64,000 nt of DNA from Silurus meridionalis. Taxonomy: Eukaryota; Chordata; Actinopteri; Siluriformes; Siluridae. Every line of letters begins with the position of its first letter. Position 1 is the first letter of the stretch. Below, piece after piece: positions 11,668 through 21,098 of the stretch. The notes under the pieces were generated by a model, which was not told the DNA's origin, did no database searches, and saw only the letters and a list, made by a program, of their open reading frames with translations. A program made the translations under genes and the position numbers. The stretch lies in the NCBI RefSeq assembly GCF_014805685.1, contig NC_060890.1, positions 19,670,500-19,734,499 on the forward strand, given 5' to 3'.

Positions 11668-11842
11668 TAAATAAATGTTGTGATACCACAGCGAATGTGT
11701 GCCGTAATCAAAGCTAAAGGCGGTCCAAAGAAATATTACTTTTTTTTTTGTATGGGCAGTACGACGGTTTCACTTGAAGAACCTAAGAGATGATTTTAAA
11801 CTGTAATTAATATAAACAGTTCTCCTAGCTACTTCATGGAAA

Positions 11843-12072
11843 TGGTTGCTCAGTGGTTAAGACTCTGGGTTACTGATAGGAAGGTCAGTGGTTCCAACCC
11901 TGGCATCTCCAAGCTGTTGCTCTCGGGTACTTGAGCAAGGCCCTTAACCTCTGTGCTCCAGAGGTGCTGTATCATAGCTGACCCTGCAATCTGACCCCAC
12001 CTTCCTAAAATCACTGGCATATGTGAAGAAATAATTTTATGTACGTGTGAGAGATAAAAGCACCTTTATTAT
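11843..12072 (+). mobile_element. tRNA-derived SINE
   Basis: The head contains an A-box-like GGTTGCTCAGTGGTTAAGAC (11843) and a B-box-like GGTTCCAACCC (about 11890), the internal RNA polymerase III promoter of tRNA-derived SINEs. The body continues with TTGAGCAAGGCCCTTAACC and an A/T-rich tail at 12045-12072. This body is widespread in teleost genomes. No clean target-site duplication was found. Confidence 0.7.
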
Positions 12073-12187
12073 TTTTTTACTCTTTAACTTGGCATTACAT
12101 TTGCAACAAACAGTTTTGCTCTCAAGTGTTCATTATTGAACAGCTGATAACCTCAACAATGATTAAACTATAACGAATGAATATCAA

Positions 12188-12340
12188 ATGTCACTCAGAT
12201 GAGAGTGGGTTCCTCTCAAGGTTTCTTCTTAATGTCATCTTCGGGAGTTCTTCCTGCCACTATTATCACTGGCTCACTCATTAGAGCTAAACATACAAGC
12301 ACAAATATATAGGGATTAATTTATACATCTAAAATGTCTA
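12188..12340 (+). mobile_element. L2 LINE 3' UTR fragment
   Basis: Shares with the L2 tail at 11465-11560 the order GTTCCTCTCAAGGTTTCTTC / TGTCATCT / GGGAGTT.TTCCTTGCCAC / GCTCA. It is a second, more diverged copy and lacks the terminal AAGCGCTATA unit. Confidence 0.7.
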
Positions 12341-13260
12341 CTTTTTATTTATTTATTTCTCTGCTTTGGTGATTGGTGCTGTACAGATACATTTAATTGA
12401 TCATCATTTGAACACATTACAGTAAATAGAAATTCACATATATTTATATGACTTCAAACTATTAAAATTGATCACAAACAAAGAAATACAATCGTACACA
12501 TACTGAAGGTACACAAACGTAAACAAAGAAATCATGCTAGCTGAAACGCATTGACTAACTGTACTGAAGTTGAAGGTGGAGAATATATTGATTTCAGACC
12601 CCTCTGTTACTTTGTTTATGTTAGCTTGCAAGCTTTCGCTTTAATCAATGTGGGTCGCCTGCTTTACCGTGGAGCTGAAAAGCGGAACAGGATTTATTTA
12701 CTAGATTATATTGATTATGGTAACCCTCACCTAGTTTGATTTACGGATTGTGGCAGATGGCTGCGCTTCACACTTGACTTCCCTGACCAAACCAGTCAGC
12801 ACCATTTCTAAGGTCAAAGGTCAGAAAGGGCACATGAACAAAATTTTTGCTAGTCAGGAGATTGTTCTGGTACCTTAAAGACCTTTTTAAAAAAGATACC
12901 CATTGGGTTAAACTGGCTTTCTGAATTTCTTCATGATACTAAGTAATAAATAAGGATTTAAAAAATTTAATATGAGGAACACACTTATTATGAAGTATTT
13001 ATACTGTGCTTAGCCAGTGTTATGCTAATTTGTTAGTTGATGCTGCAGTTTGTTACCGTTAGATTGTAGTGATTTAGTGCAGGCATTAGTGTAGTGCAGT
13101 TACAATGCCATTCAATAAGGAAACAAATGTATGGGTCATTCTTTATGTAGTTTATCTTGCTATACCTAAGAAGTGATAAAAGAATATGAATATGAATGTC
13201 CTAAAGCAAAATGGATGCTCTTTCTTAGAAAGACAACATTTATAAATAAATGTATAAAAT
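12341..13260. other. Non-coding gap, nothing recognised
   Basis: AT-rich sequence. Short frames on both strands near 12434-12739 have no recognisable domain. Around 12560-12850 the sequence is slightly more complex, but no call can be supported. Confidence 0.4.
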
Positions 13261-13261
13261 A

Positions 13262-13366
13262 CAGTGGAACCTCGATATTTGCGACCTTGACACTCATAAC
13301 TTCGATAGTTTGCTTTTAATTTGGAACCATTCTAAGAGTAACTCGCATCGTATCAAGGTTGCACTG
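13262..13366. mobile_element. Short Tigger-like MITE, 105 bp
   Basis: The termini are CAGTGGAACCTCGATATTTG on the left and, in reverse complement, CAGTGCAACCTTGATACGAT on the right. Both are flanked by the dinucleotide TA (13260-13261 and 13367-13368), as expected for the Tc1/mariner/pogo superfamily. The interior is only about 65 bp. A longer relative sits at 17186-17476. Confidence 0.75.
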
Positions 13367-13368
13367 TA

Positions 13369-14120
13369 TTGAGTATATTATCTTTAGAATTACAGCATTT
13401 TGGAACAAATAAATCAATTCAAATAGATATAAAAAGCAATTAAATATATATTTTTTAAATATATTATATTTTTATATATAGATATATGCAAAAAGTCTGG
13501 TAAATTGGTATTCACAGTTTATTTTATTTACAGTTTCAGTTCAACAGCTGCAAAGTTGTGGAATATTTGCAAATGTACAAATAAAATATGATGCTTAAAC
13601 TTGTAAACTTGGCTTGTGGAAATTAAAGAATTAATGCTTCTATAATGACATACCTCATGTTCAAAGTCATAGTAAAGTGAAATTCAACACAGAATTAGCA
13701 TTGGAGATGCATATTTTGGACTTAAATTCAAAAATTCAATAGTGATCTATTATGTGATCTACAATTTGACAAGTATTTACTAATAGATGGAACTAATAGT
13801 AATATTAGCCCAAAGGTTGATCTGTTTGACTACAGATGAAGAATGAGTTCTGGAAACCAGGAAAAGAACTAAAGGACTTACTTGGTGGCAACTAAAATTG
13901 TCTTTGCAAGGTAGAAATAAAGCAAATAGTTATACATAAATGTGCATGATGTAGCAAACCATTAGCCAGCATGAAAATACATCATGACAATGGAGGGGTT
14001 CATTAAAACAGCAAAACCTTAATGTGATATTTCTAATTAAAAATCACATGTTTATTAGTTACGATTAATCTGAATGTTGTTCAGCTTTATCTTTTTTATA
14101 ACTTCAATAAAAATGATAGA
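13369..14120. other. Non-coding gap, nothing recognised
   Basis: AT-rich sequence with a TA-rich stretch at 13441-13490. No frame, RNA or transposon is recognisable. Confidence 0.4.
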
Positions 14121-14789
14121 ATGCAGGACGAAGGCCTTTGCTCCTCAAGTTTGTAATCTATCCCTCTGTTTTAAGTGAAAGTCTGGGGGACAAATTTTGC
14201 AGAACTCGGATTAGATGAAAGAGGACTCAGAAACACATTGGAGGACAGGATCAAACACCCCTGTGCTCTACCTGTGCCTATGTTTGCACTGAGAGACTAT
14301 GTATACTGCATATCATCTAGATTTGAGCTCTTTGTAGAGGCAGAGCCTGCCAATGATGCCACCCTTATTATGCTTCAGCACAGCAACAAACCCGATTCCA
14401 CTTCCCTTTCTCTCTTTTTCTTTCTAATCCTCAAAGGCAAGCTGAAGACCAAAGGTAATTTTGGATAATAAAAAGAAAGAAAAAAAACAATACTGTATAC
14501 CACTACACACATTGTGTGTGTTCATAATACATGTGTGTGTGTGTTCATTCACAGGAAGCAAAATATAAAGAGAATATGCATCACACACATAAGGATGTTT
14601 CATAATGCAAGTTTGGTTGCTCACTTTTTACATTGCTGACATGGTGGAGTACTGGATGAATGCGTGTAAATAGAAGGGGGCAGGGATTTTCACTTGGCTG
14701 CATAGCGAACAAAACAAACCTTTTACACATAATAATTCACACATGACAGGCTAAAATGTATATGCACCTGATCTACCTTGTTTTACTGA
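14121..14789. other. Complex block, possible conserved non-coding DNA
   Basis: 14125-14420 is complex and non-repetitive. It holds an open frame (14175-14468, 97 codons) that reads into a pyrimidine tract at its end and shows no known domain. The frame is preceded by a pyrimidine tract ending in AG (CCCTCTGTTTTAAG at about 14163-14176), so a splice acceptor is conceivable, but no convincing donor was seen. 14470-14560 is simple A-rich and GT-rich sequence. Confidence 0.28.
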
Positions 14790-15160
14790 AGGATTTCAGT
14801 TCTCAGAGTGGATCTGCAAGCCCGGTGCAGAGGATTTCATCTCTTTGCGACGTGTTAAAGACTCGGCCGAGCGTGGCCAGATGCTGAAATAAATGGTCTT
14901 AGGGCTCACCTGTCGGGAAGAGTGATTCTGCGCGGCGGACTGTTTCAGCCGCAACACTGACAGGAAGCTATATCGTGTAGAAGTAATAGGGTCAAGCAGC
15001 TGGATTGGGATTTTTGTTCACAGCAAGGCCAGAAGGCCTCGGCCCCCTTGCCGCCTGCGATGAATAGCCCAATGGAGTCGCCGCAACCTGTTTATTACGC
15101 CGTTTTTCTGCTCGGCTGCAAACCAGTAATGATCGGCACAGCGCCTTGATTGACGGCCTC
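14790..15160. promoter_or_regulatory. Candidate enhancer-like conserved block
   Basis: GC-richer, non-repetitive island in AT-rich surroundings. It contains TTTATTAC at 15091-15098 (caudal/posterior-Hox-like) and TTGATTGACGG at 15146-15156 (PBX/MEIS-like TGATTGAC). No sustained frame is present. The appearance is that of developmental enhancers in teleost gene deserts; this is inference from composition and motifs only. Confidence 0.38.
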
Positions 15161-15170
15161 TCTCGCTCAC

Positions 15171-15182
15171 GCTCTCTCTCTT

Positions 15183-15220
<38 letters not shown>

Positions 15221-15374
15221 CACTGTAAAATTGGGCGATGGCGGGAGAATTGTGCCCGCTGACCCATCACCGTGCCCCCACCAAGGGTTCAATTTACCTC
15301 CCTTGACAGGCAAATGATAAGTTGCAGCCCCTACGAACCTCCCACCCCCTCCACACACACACACACACACACAC
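15171..15374. repeat. (CT)n and (CA)n microsatellites
   Basis: An interrupted CT array occupies 15171-15215 and a CA array 15352-15374, separated by 130 bp of complex sequence with GGGCGATGG and GTGCCCCCACC words. The minus frame across them is compositional. Confidence 0.85.
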
Positions 15375-16867
15375 GACAGGAAAAACATGCTAGCAGAGCA
15401 TGCAGGGTTAAACCTGCGGCCTTTAATTAGCGAATACGTTTTACTTCGCTGAACAAGTTCAAAAAGCTAATGATGTTTGCACACATGCTCTACATGTATA
15501 AACAACACTGATATTTTCAATTAACCAAAAACAAGTGTTTTCACGACAATCTACATTTACAGCTAAGCAATTCTTGCAAAAGCAAAACAACTCCGAGCCT
15601 GGGTTATATTTTCCGCACATTCTTTATCAGTCAGCAGATTTCCTTGAAAAAAGTAAGGAAAAAAAGGAACCGTTAACACGCACCATTTCCTTAACCTTAG
15701 GGTTAAAGCAAGATCATGCTTCTGTCTTCTACCTTTCCCAGCATGCAACCTAATGCCGAAACAATATGCTTTTGGACTCTTGCACTTGGACTGAATCTCT
15801 GCTTTTTCCATAGCACAATGCTGTAATTAGCCAGTGCCATTTCACAGCAGATTTTTCAGAGCCTCTCCGAAACAGGATGTAGCTGCAGTCCCATGTTTGG
15901 CAAAAAGTATGGGAAGCTATAATGGTTCATGGGAACTCGGCAGCGAACAGCATGGAAGCACATCACATTTCCAGATGGACTTCAAATAAAGTGTATTTAA
16001 ATGCAAGATGTTTTTAAAATAGACCATGACTTACTGGAGGGGTTGATGGGGTCTGGCTATAACTCAAGGTGCACAGTCATTAGGAAAAGAAATCCCATTG
16101 CACCAGAGTGTGTGTTGGAACGACGTGGTAGAGTTCCAAGGTTTTGTCTTGCACATTGTGCTCTGCCAGGGTTTTTAATATTTAGGGTACCCTGTACTTT
16201 CCTGCAAATGAGATTGACAAGTGTAGGTCAGGCCAGGTTTTTATGCATTAAGGAAGTGCTAAAAGATATTGGAATAGTGAAGTTAATATGTGCTGAACCA
16301 TAACAGCCACATATGCTTACACATAAAACTTCATCGAATCAGCCAGCTGCTCCTGACATTAGTCAATTAGAGAGTCTGGCCATGTAAATGTAACAGTAAA
16401 ACCATAATGTTTTAGATAAACCACGTGGAGTCAGTCACCAGATGTTGACAAGAGGTGAAATGTGCAGTATGCAGAGCAGGCAAAGTGCTGATTTATCATT
16501 AAAGAAAGGCATTTTAATTACCCCATCCATTTCACTCTTATTTGGGTGCATGCAGTGTTTATATACTGTATGTGAAGGAATAGCCCCATTTACACAATCC
16601 CATAGTTCATTTTTTAGTATCAAATATGCAGTTTGGGTCAATTTGGCTAACAGAAGGCAGCAAACTAAATATATTGAATTAGCATGCACTTATTGAATAC
16701 ATTCATGTAATATATCATTTTATTGAATATTTAATGCTGTTTTACTGATAGAACTTGCCAGTGTAAACATTAACAAAAAAATTATAAAATGATCTAAACT
16801 GCACACTTTCTTCACAGACACACATGGACAGAGGTACTGTATGTAACCTAATATTAGAAGGCTTAAG
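15375..16867. other. Gap block; parts complex
   Basis: 15990-16310 is the least repetitive part, with a 100-codon plus frame (16001-16303) lacking any recognisable domain. Around 15420-15470 ATTAGCGAATACGTTTTACT is AT/TA-word-rich. The remainder (16310-16867) is ordinary AT-rich sequence with overlapping frames on both strands that mirror each other and are not credible genes. Confidence 0.3.
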
Positions 16868-16881
16868 TATATTTTTACATA

Positions 16882-17125
16882 GGTTCCCTAGTGGTCTAGT
16901 GGTTAGGATGTGGCGCTCTCACCGCTGTGGCCAGGGTTCGATCCCTGGTCAGGGAACCAACCCCAGCCATTAGGGTTGCACAAGCCTTAGTGTTGGTCCC
17001 AAGCCCGGATAAATGGGGAGGGTTGCGTTAGGAAGGCCTCCAGCGTAAAAACTTGTGCCAAATCAAACATGCGGATGGTCCGCTGTGGCGACCCCTAATG
17101 GGAGAAGCCGAAAGAAAGTTTTAAT
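16882..17125 (+). mobile_element. tRNA-Glu-derived SINE with perfect 14-bp target-site duplication
   Basis: The head at 16885-16956 matches tRNA-Glu with CTC at the anticodon position and intact A-box (GGTCTAGTGGTT) and B-box (GGTTCGATCCC). It has mutations in the acceptor and T stems, so it is not a working tRNA. The body runs through GGGTTGCACAAGCCTTAGTG and ends with the LINE-like tail TGTGGCGACCCCTAATGGGA, GAAGCCGAAAGAAAG. The insertion is flanked by identical TATATTTTTACATA at 16868-16881 and 17126-17139, the mark of LINE-driven retroposition. A second copy lies at 28817-29037 in the opposite orientation. Confidence 0.92.
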
Positions 17126-17185
17126 TATATTTTTACATAATTCTACAGTGTATGATATACACATTGACATAGAGCATGAAACATA

Positions 17186-17476
17186 CAATGGAACCTTGAT
17201 ACTCGTGAAAAGCCCCAAGTGGCGCGAAAGTTCGAAATAACATTTCAAAAGAGTTTTTATTAATAAATTACATAAAAATGTTTAAAAAACTATTTTATCA
17301 ATCATTTAAAGTATTAAATAAAACATTTATTCACAATTTTTGTTGAGTTTACAGTACAGTACATGTACAATTCCCACTGAAAAGGAACCATCCAAAGTAG
17401 AGTCAAAACCTCTCGATTTTTTGTTACTCGCGAGGGGTCATTGAACGTTACCCCTGCGAGTATCGAGGTTGCACTG
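17186..17476. mobile_element. Tigger-like MITE, 291 bp
   Basis: The left end is CAATGGAACCTTGATACTCG. The right end in reverse complement is CAGTGCAACCTCGATACTCG. Both are followed outward by TA (17184-17185 and 17477-17478). The subterminal ACTCGxGA words are also inverted. The interior is AT-rich and non-coding. The ends are shared with the 105-bp copy at 13262-13366, making these size variants of one non-autonomous family. Confidence 0.85.
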
Positions 17477-17555
17477 TAATCTTACATTTCCACATTATGA
17501 CAAAAGGTCATTGTGTCTTGAGGTTAGCATTAAGGTTTTTACATTGACATTTTTA

Positions 17556-17937
17556 TTTATTTTATTTATTCAAAGAAATTCTATGGAATTAGCCTTGTTC
17601 GTTAGCTTGTTACTTTAATTCCCAGATCCGCATTAAAACATTGATTTACTGTGATCAGGTGTGATAATAGTCTTGAAATCAATCCCTTCATCAAGTTCGA
17701 TGACCAGGAGCTGACTGTGGACACTTTTAAAACATTTTATTTTATTTTATTTATTCAAAGAAATTCTATGGAATTAGCCTTGTTCGTTAGCTTGTTACTT
17801 TAATTCCCAGATCCGCATTAAAACATTGATTTACTGTGATCAGGTGTGATAATAGTCTTGAAATCAATCCCTTCATCAAGTTCGATGACCAGGAGCTGAC
17901 TGTGGACACTTTTAAAACATTTTATTTTATTTTATTT
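17556..17937. repeat. Perfect 185-bp tandem duplication
   Basis: 17556-17752 is identical to 17741-17937 (offset 185 bases) with no mismatch seen across the unit. The unit is complex sequence (TCTATGGAATTAGCCTTGTT ... GGAGCTGACTGTGGACACTT) bordered by ATTTT-rich runs that sit at the junction. Identity implies either a very recent duplication or an assembly duplication. No frame is encoded. Confidence 0.95.
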
Positions 17938-18205
17938 TATTTTTTTTATGAACTGAGCCTATAAACTAAATTTACCACATTTACCCATAGCTTTAAAGAA
18001 AAAAATTCACATTGTAATTAATTTTTATTTTTTTATTTTTTTAATGAAAAATAAAGAACAATAACAATTAAGAGACAATATGTTTAAAATGATGATCCAC
18101 TACAGGATGTAGAAAGTTGTGAATTTTGTATGTAAAAGGTTTGAAAATAGTATCATGAGTGTTACCAAAATGTATTTACTTGGCAACTAAAGTAATAATA
18201 GCAAT

Positions 18206-18257
<52 letters not shown>

Positions 18258-18276
18258 TTAATAATAATAATAAATT
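18206..18276. repeat. (AAT)n microsatellite
   Basis: Trinucleotide array with one ATT interruption near 18257. Confidence 0.9.
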
Positions 18277-19620
18277 GTTGCCAAAACACATAAACAAGAC
18301 TGTTGCTTTAAATTTCTGGCACTTTACCTGACTTGTTTACATTTTATAAGAAAAGTTATCAAAATCTCTATATATTCTCGTTATTGTTTGTCAATTTTCA
18401 ATTTCAATTTTATAAAACACATTAAACTTAAATGTTTAAATTTTTTTTATGTATTGATTTGTAGCATTATCATTAGCATGGGGTGTTTGAGCATTTTTGT
18501 AAAGTCCCTCATACAGAAAAAGTTGAAAAATTCACTTTGGTAGCACTACAAATAAAAACTATATGTATGGATTCGATGCTTACAATAAGAAAAGTATTGA
18601 TGTAGTTATTAGAAAGTTATTTATGCCCTTCTTATACCAGACAGTATGGGAGATGTAAACACTGGGGTTGTAATTACACTGTATTGAATCCCTCATCACT
18701 CTCAGAAACAAAGGAACAGAACAACATGCCCCATAGTGTCATTTCGTGTATAGTCATTTTATCATTGCTTTTGTACTATGTATTTTTCACCTGAAAATAT
18801 GTAAAGAGACAATGAAAATGTTGTGCATATTGTATTTGGCCATATATTTGCCATTTAAAGCAAACTCTACAAGCACTCATGTAGGTAGAAGACACATAAG
18901 GTACAAAAAGTGTAAGTTTGAGAGCCACAATCCACAGTGATTATTGTAAAATCTTTTCAATTAAAAAATTGACCCCATCAGCTTTTAAGTTTAATTTTAT
19001 CTCACGTGTGATTCTGCAGTGGGCTGAAAACAGGATTAGAAATAGAATTGCTGTACATGAGAGTAGACACCTGGCAAGTTCCTTTTGTTACTTATGATGA
19101 AACTGGTTTCACTGAGAAATCTTTATTTTGTTCGGTTGAGCACTGATGAGAGTGTAAAAGTGCATGAGAAGGTACAAGAGGGGGAAAGAAAGAGAAAGAG
19201 AGAGGGAGTGTAAAAGAGAACAGGGCACAGAGGCCAATGCAAATGCCTTTAAGATTTCCATGCCTGGCTGCATTCATTTTATTCTAATTCGCTGCAAATA
19301 TTTCCACGCATCCATCACCACAACAGGTGAAAGCTCTCACCCTGTTGCAAAGTGCTGTCACATGCTGCCAAATCCAGGTTGTTTACCTTCTCAGTGTGAG
19401 GTGTAACATTGTAAAGATAAGTTAGCGTATCCATGTTCTGTGTTCCACCGTTCTCTAATACCTACAAAATAACCCCGTGGGGTATACTGTGGCACAAAGT
19501 TGTTTTGCGTGTACAAAAGCAAAGCTGTCCCCGAGGGCTCGGTGCCGTGGCGGCGTCTGTCTCACGCCTCGCGGGACACACTCCCAATCATCAGGGGTCT
19601 CCTACTCAACAGCCAATCAC
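18277..19620. other. Non-coding gap with one complex segment
   Basis: 18277-19080 shows nothing beyond AT-rich sequence. 19170-19215 is a GA-rich run. 19225-19400 is balanced and non-repetitive (ATTCGCTGCAAATATTTCCA region) and could be constrained. No gene is recognisable. The overlapping plus frames beginning at 19433 and 19477 run into the pyrimidine tract below and are not credible. Confidence 0.35.
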
Positions 19621-19639
19621 ACACACGCCATTAGTAAAC

Positions 19640-19800
19640 TACACCTCCCTCTTCTTTCCTCTCTGTCAGTCTCTCACTCTCTCTCTTTCTTTTTTCATCT
19701 CTTTCTGTCTGCCTTTTTTTTCTTGGTTTTTTTCCCCTGTCCTTTTGCTCCCTCTCTTTCTCATCCTTACTCTCATCTCCTTTTGCCCTGTTCTCTTTGT
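19640..19800. repeat. Polypyrimidine tract
   Basis: About 160 bp of almost pure C/T on the plus strand (CTCTCTTTC, TTTTTTTCTT and CCTCTCTTTC blocks) with no regular unit. It keeps two frames open artificially. Confidence 0.8.
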
Positions 19801-20411
19801 TCCCTATTAACTGAAAGGCTGACAGTTGAATAGACTTATTGCTAAAAGTGGAATCTGGTTATCTAATACCAGCTTTTATATGGTGTTGAATTCAAACACA
19901 CCTGGAATGTTGGATATTTGGATTCTGCTTGGTCTGAATGTAAAATAGCAGTTTGGACTACAGTGAGTTTAATGAATTCAATACAATTTGTACAGGATTT
20001 AACAAATTTTATACCTAATATAATCTAATAACAGATAAAAAAAAAAAAATAGCACAGTTGGTAACACATGAATTTTTTTTTCTTATTTTCTTTATTTAGC
20101 TTTTCTGGGAAAGAGTCTACAGTGGCAGTGTTAGAGCTTCTTCATAGTTTCTATAGTTTAGAACAGGAAATAACCTAGTCTTGGACACAACATAAAACGT
20201 ATCTCTAAATTGATAAAAAGAAAATTATGCTGTGCTTTTACTGGCACTGGAAAATGAATATTAGCAAAATAAAACACTACTGTAACACACGCTATTGGGT
20301 CTTCACAAGTTTTTAGAGGATTCTAGGTGGGATCAAGTAATTGCTATTATTTTCCATCTTATCCTTTCTTCCAACACAGGTTAAGCCTAAAGCATTACAG
20401 CATACTTATAC

Positions 20412-20443
20412 TCTTTTTTTATTTTCTCTCTCTGTCTCCATCT

Positions 20444-20500
<57 letters not shown>
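20412..20500. repeat. (CT)n microsatellite
   Basis: Pyrimidine-rich from 20412, becoming pure CT at 20450-20500. It ends in TTTCTTAG. Confidence 0.9.
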
Positions 20501-20506
<6 letters not shown>

Positions 20507-20967
20507 AGTATGGTGGGCCTACCCGTGGGTCTAACCCCCCACTTCATCACCCTCTTTGGCAGATCGCTATGAGGGGTTATTAATAATTTTGTCTGTGTGC
20601 TACAGATGTTGCACAAATGAACAAGGCTTTTCTGGGGTCTCACAACACCGGGGCGCCTCAGGTGCTGAGCGCAGACCCAAATCTGTCTCTCTCCTCCTAC
20701 CTCATCTCTCCATCAGCAAACGAAAAATTGTGGAGAAAGAGAGAAAAGGGTCTGAGCAAGCGCACGCGTCTAGTCTGCAGAGATGGAGTTGTGTATAGCT
20801 GAGTGATGACATTATGCAGCTTGGTCTCGGGAGGAAAACTTATAAATGATACTACATTTTAAAGCCTTAAATAATATAATAATGCTCAAGATGATACAAA
20901 TGCAGTCTTATCCTGGTCTTATTCAATGATTTAAACAAAATATATATTTTTTTAGGGAATCTGTTCA
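20501..20967. other. Non-coding gap, nothing recognised
   Basis: 20501-20820 is complex, with a CCTCAGGTGCTGAGCGCAGA segment and two overlapping short plus frames. 20820-20967 is AT-rich. No gene or transposon is recognised. Confidence 0.35.
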
Positions 20968-21098
20968 TTTACATTTATGGCATTTTTATAACATTTCTAC
21001 AACTGAGCAGTTAAGAGTTAAGGGCCTTTCTCAAGGGCCCAGGAGTGGTTTCTTTTGATTAGCCAGTGTCTGGACCACGGAGCTACCACTCCCCCTGT
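20968..21098 (-). mobile_element. tRNA-derived SINE fragment, minus orientation
   Basis: Starts with the teleost repeat word TTTACATTTATGGCATTT and continues with ACAACTGAGCAGTTAAGAGT / GGGCCTTTCTCAAGGGCCCA. The right end CCACGGAGCTACCACTCCCC is, in reverse complement, an A-box-like GGTAGCTCCGTGG. The B-box side is degraded. A related copy with a clearer B-box lies at 33580-33740. Confidence 0.6.

Larger units (their letters stand above)
9945..11765 (+). mobile_element. Tc1-like transposon interrupted by an L2 LINE
   Basis: The left part (about 9945-10819) carries the 5' untranslated region and transposase. The right tail (about 11668-11765, from AATAAATGTTGTGATACC through GCCGTAATCAAAGCTAAAGG to the T-tract and GGGCAGT) is the matching 3' end of the same family. 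The 0.85 kb between them is an unrelated L2 fragment, so the LINE landed inside the older Tc1 copy. Terminal repeats are too degraded to give exact ends (uncertain by some 20 bp). A plus-strand frame at 10598-10987 runs straight across the Tc1/L2 junction. Confidence 0.8.

Noticed and set aside
14175..14468. 97-codon plus frame preceded by a pyrimidine tract
   Set aside because: An acceptor is conceivable but no donor or homologous domain was seen, and its end runs into low-complexity sequence. Left as part of a complex block.
16885..16956. Plus-strand tRNA-Glu-CTC gene
   Set aside because: Mismatches in the acceptor and T stems, a SINE body and a 14-bp target-site duplication show it is a SINE head.
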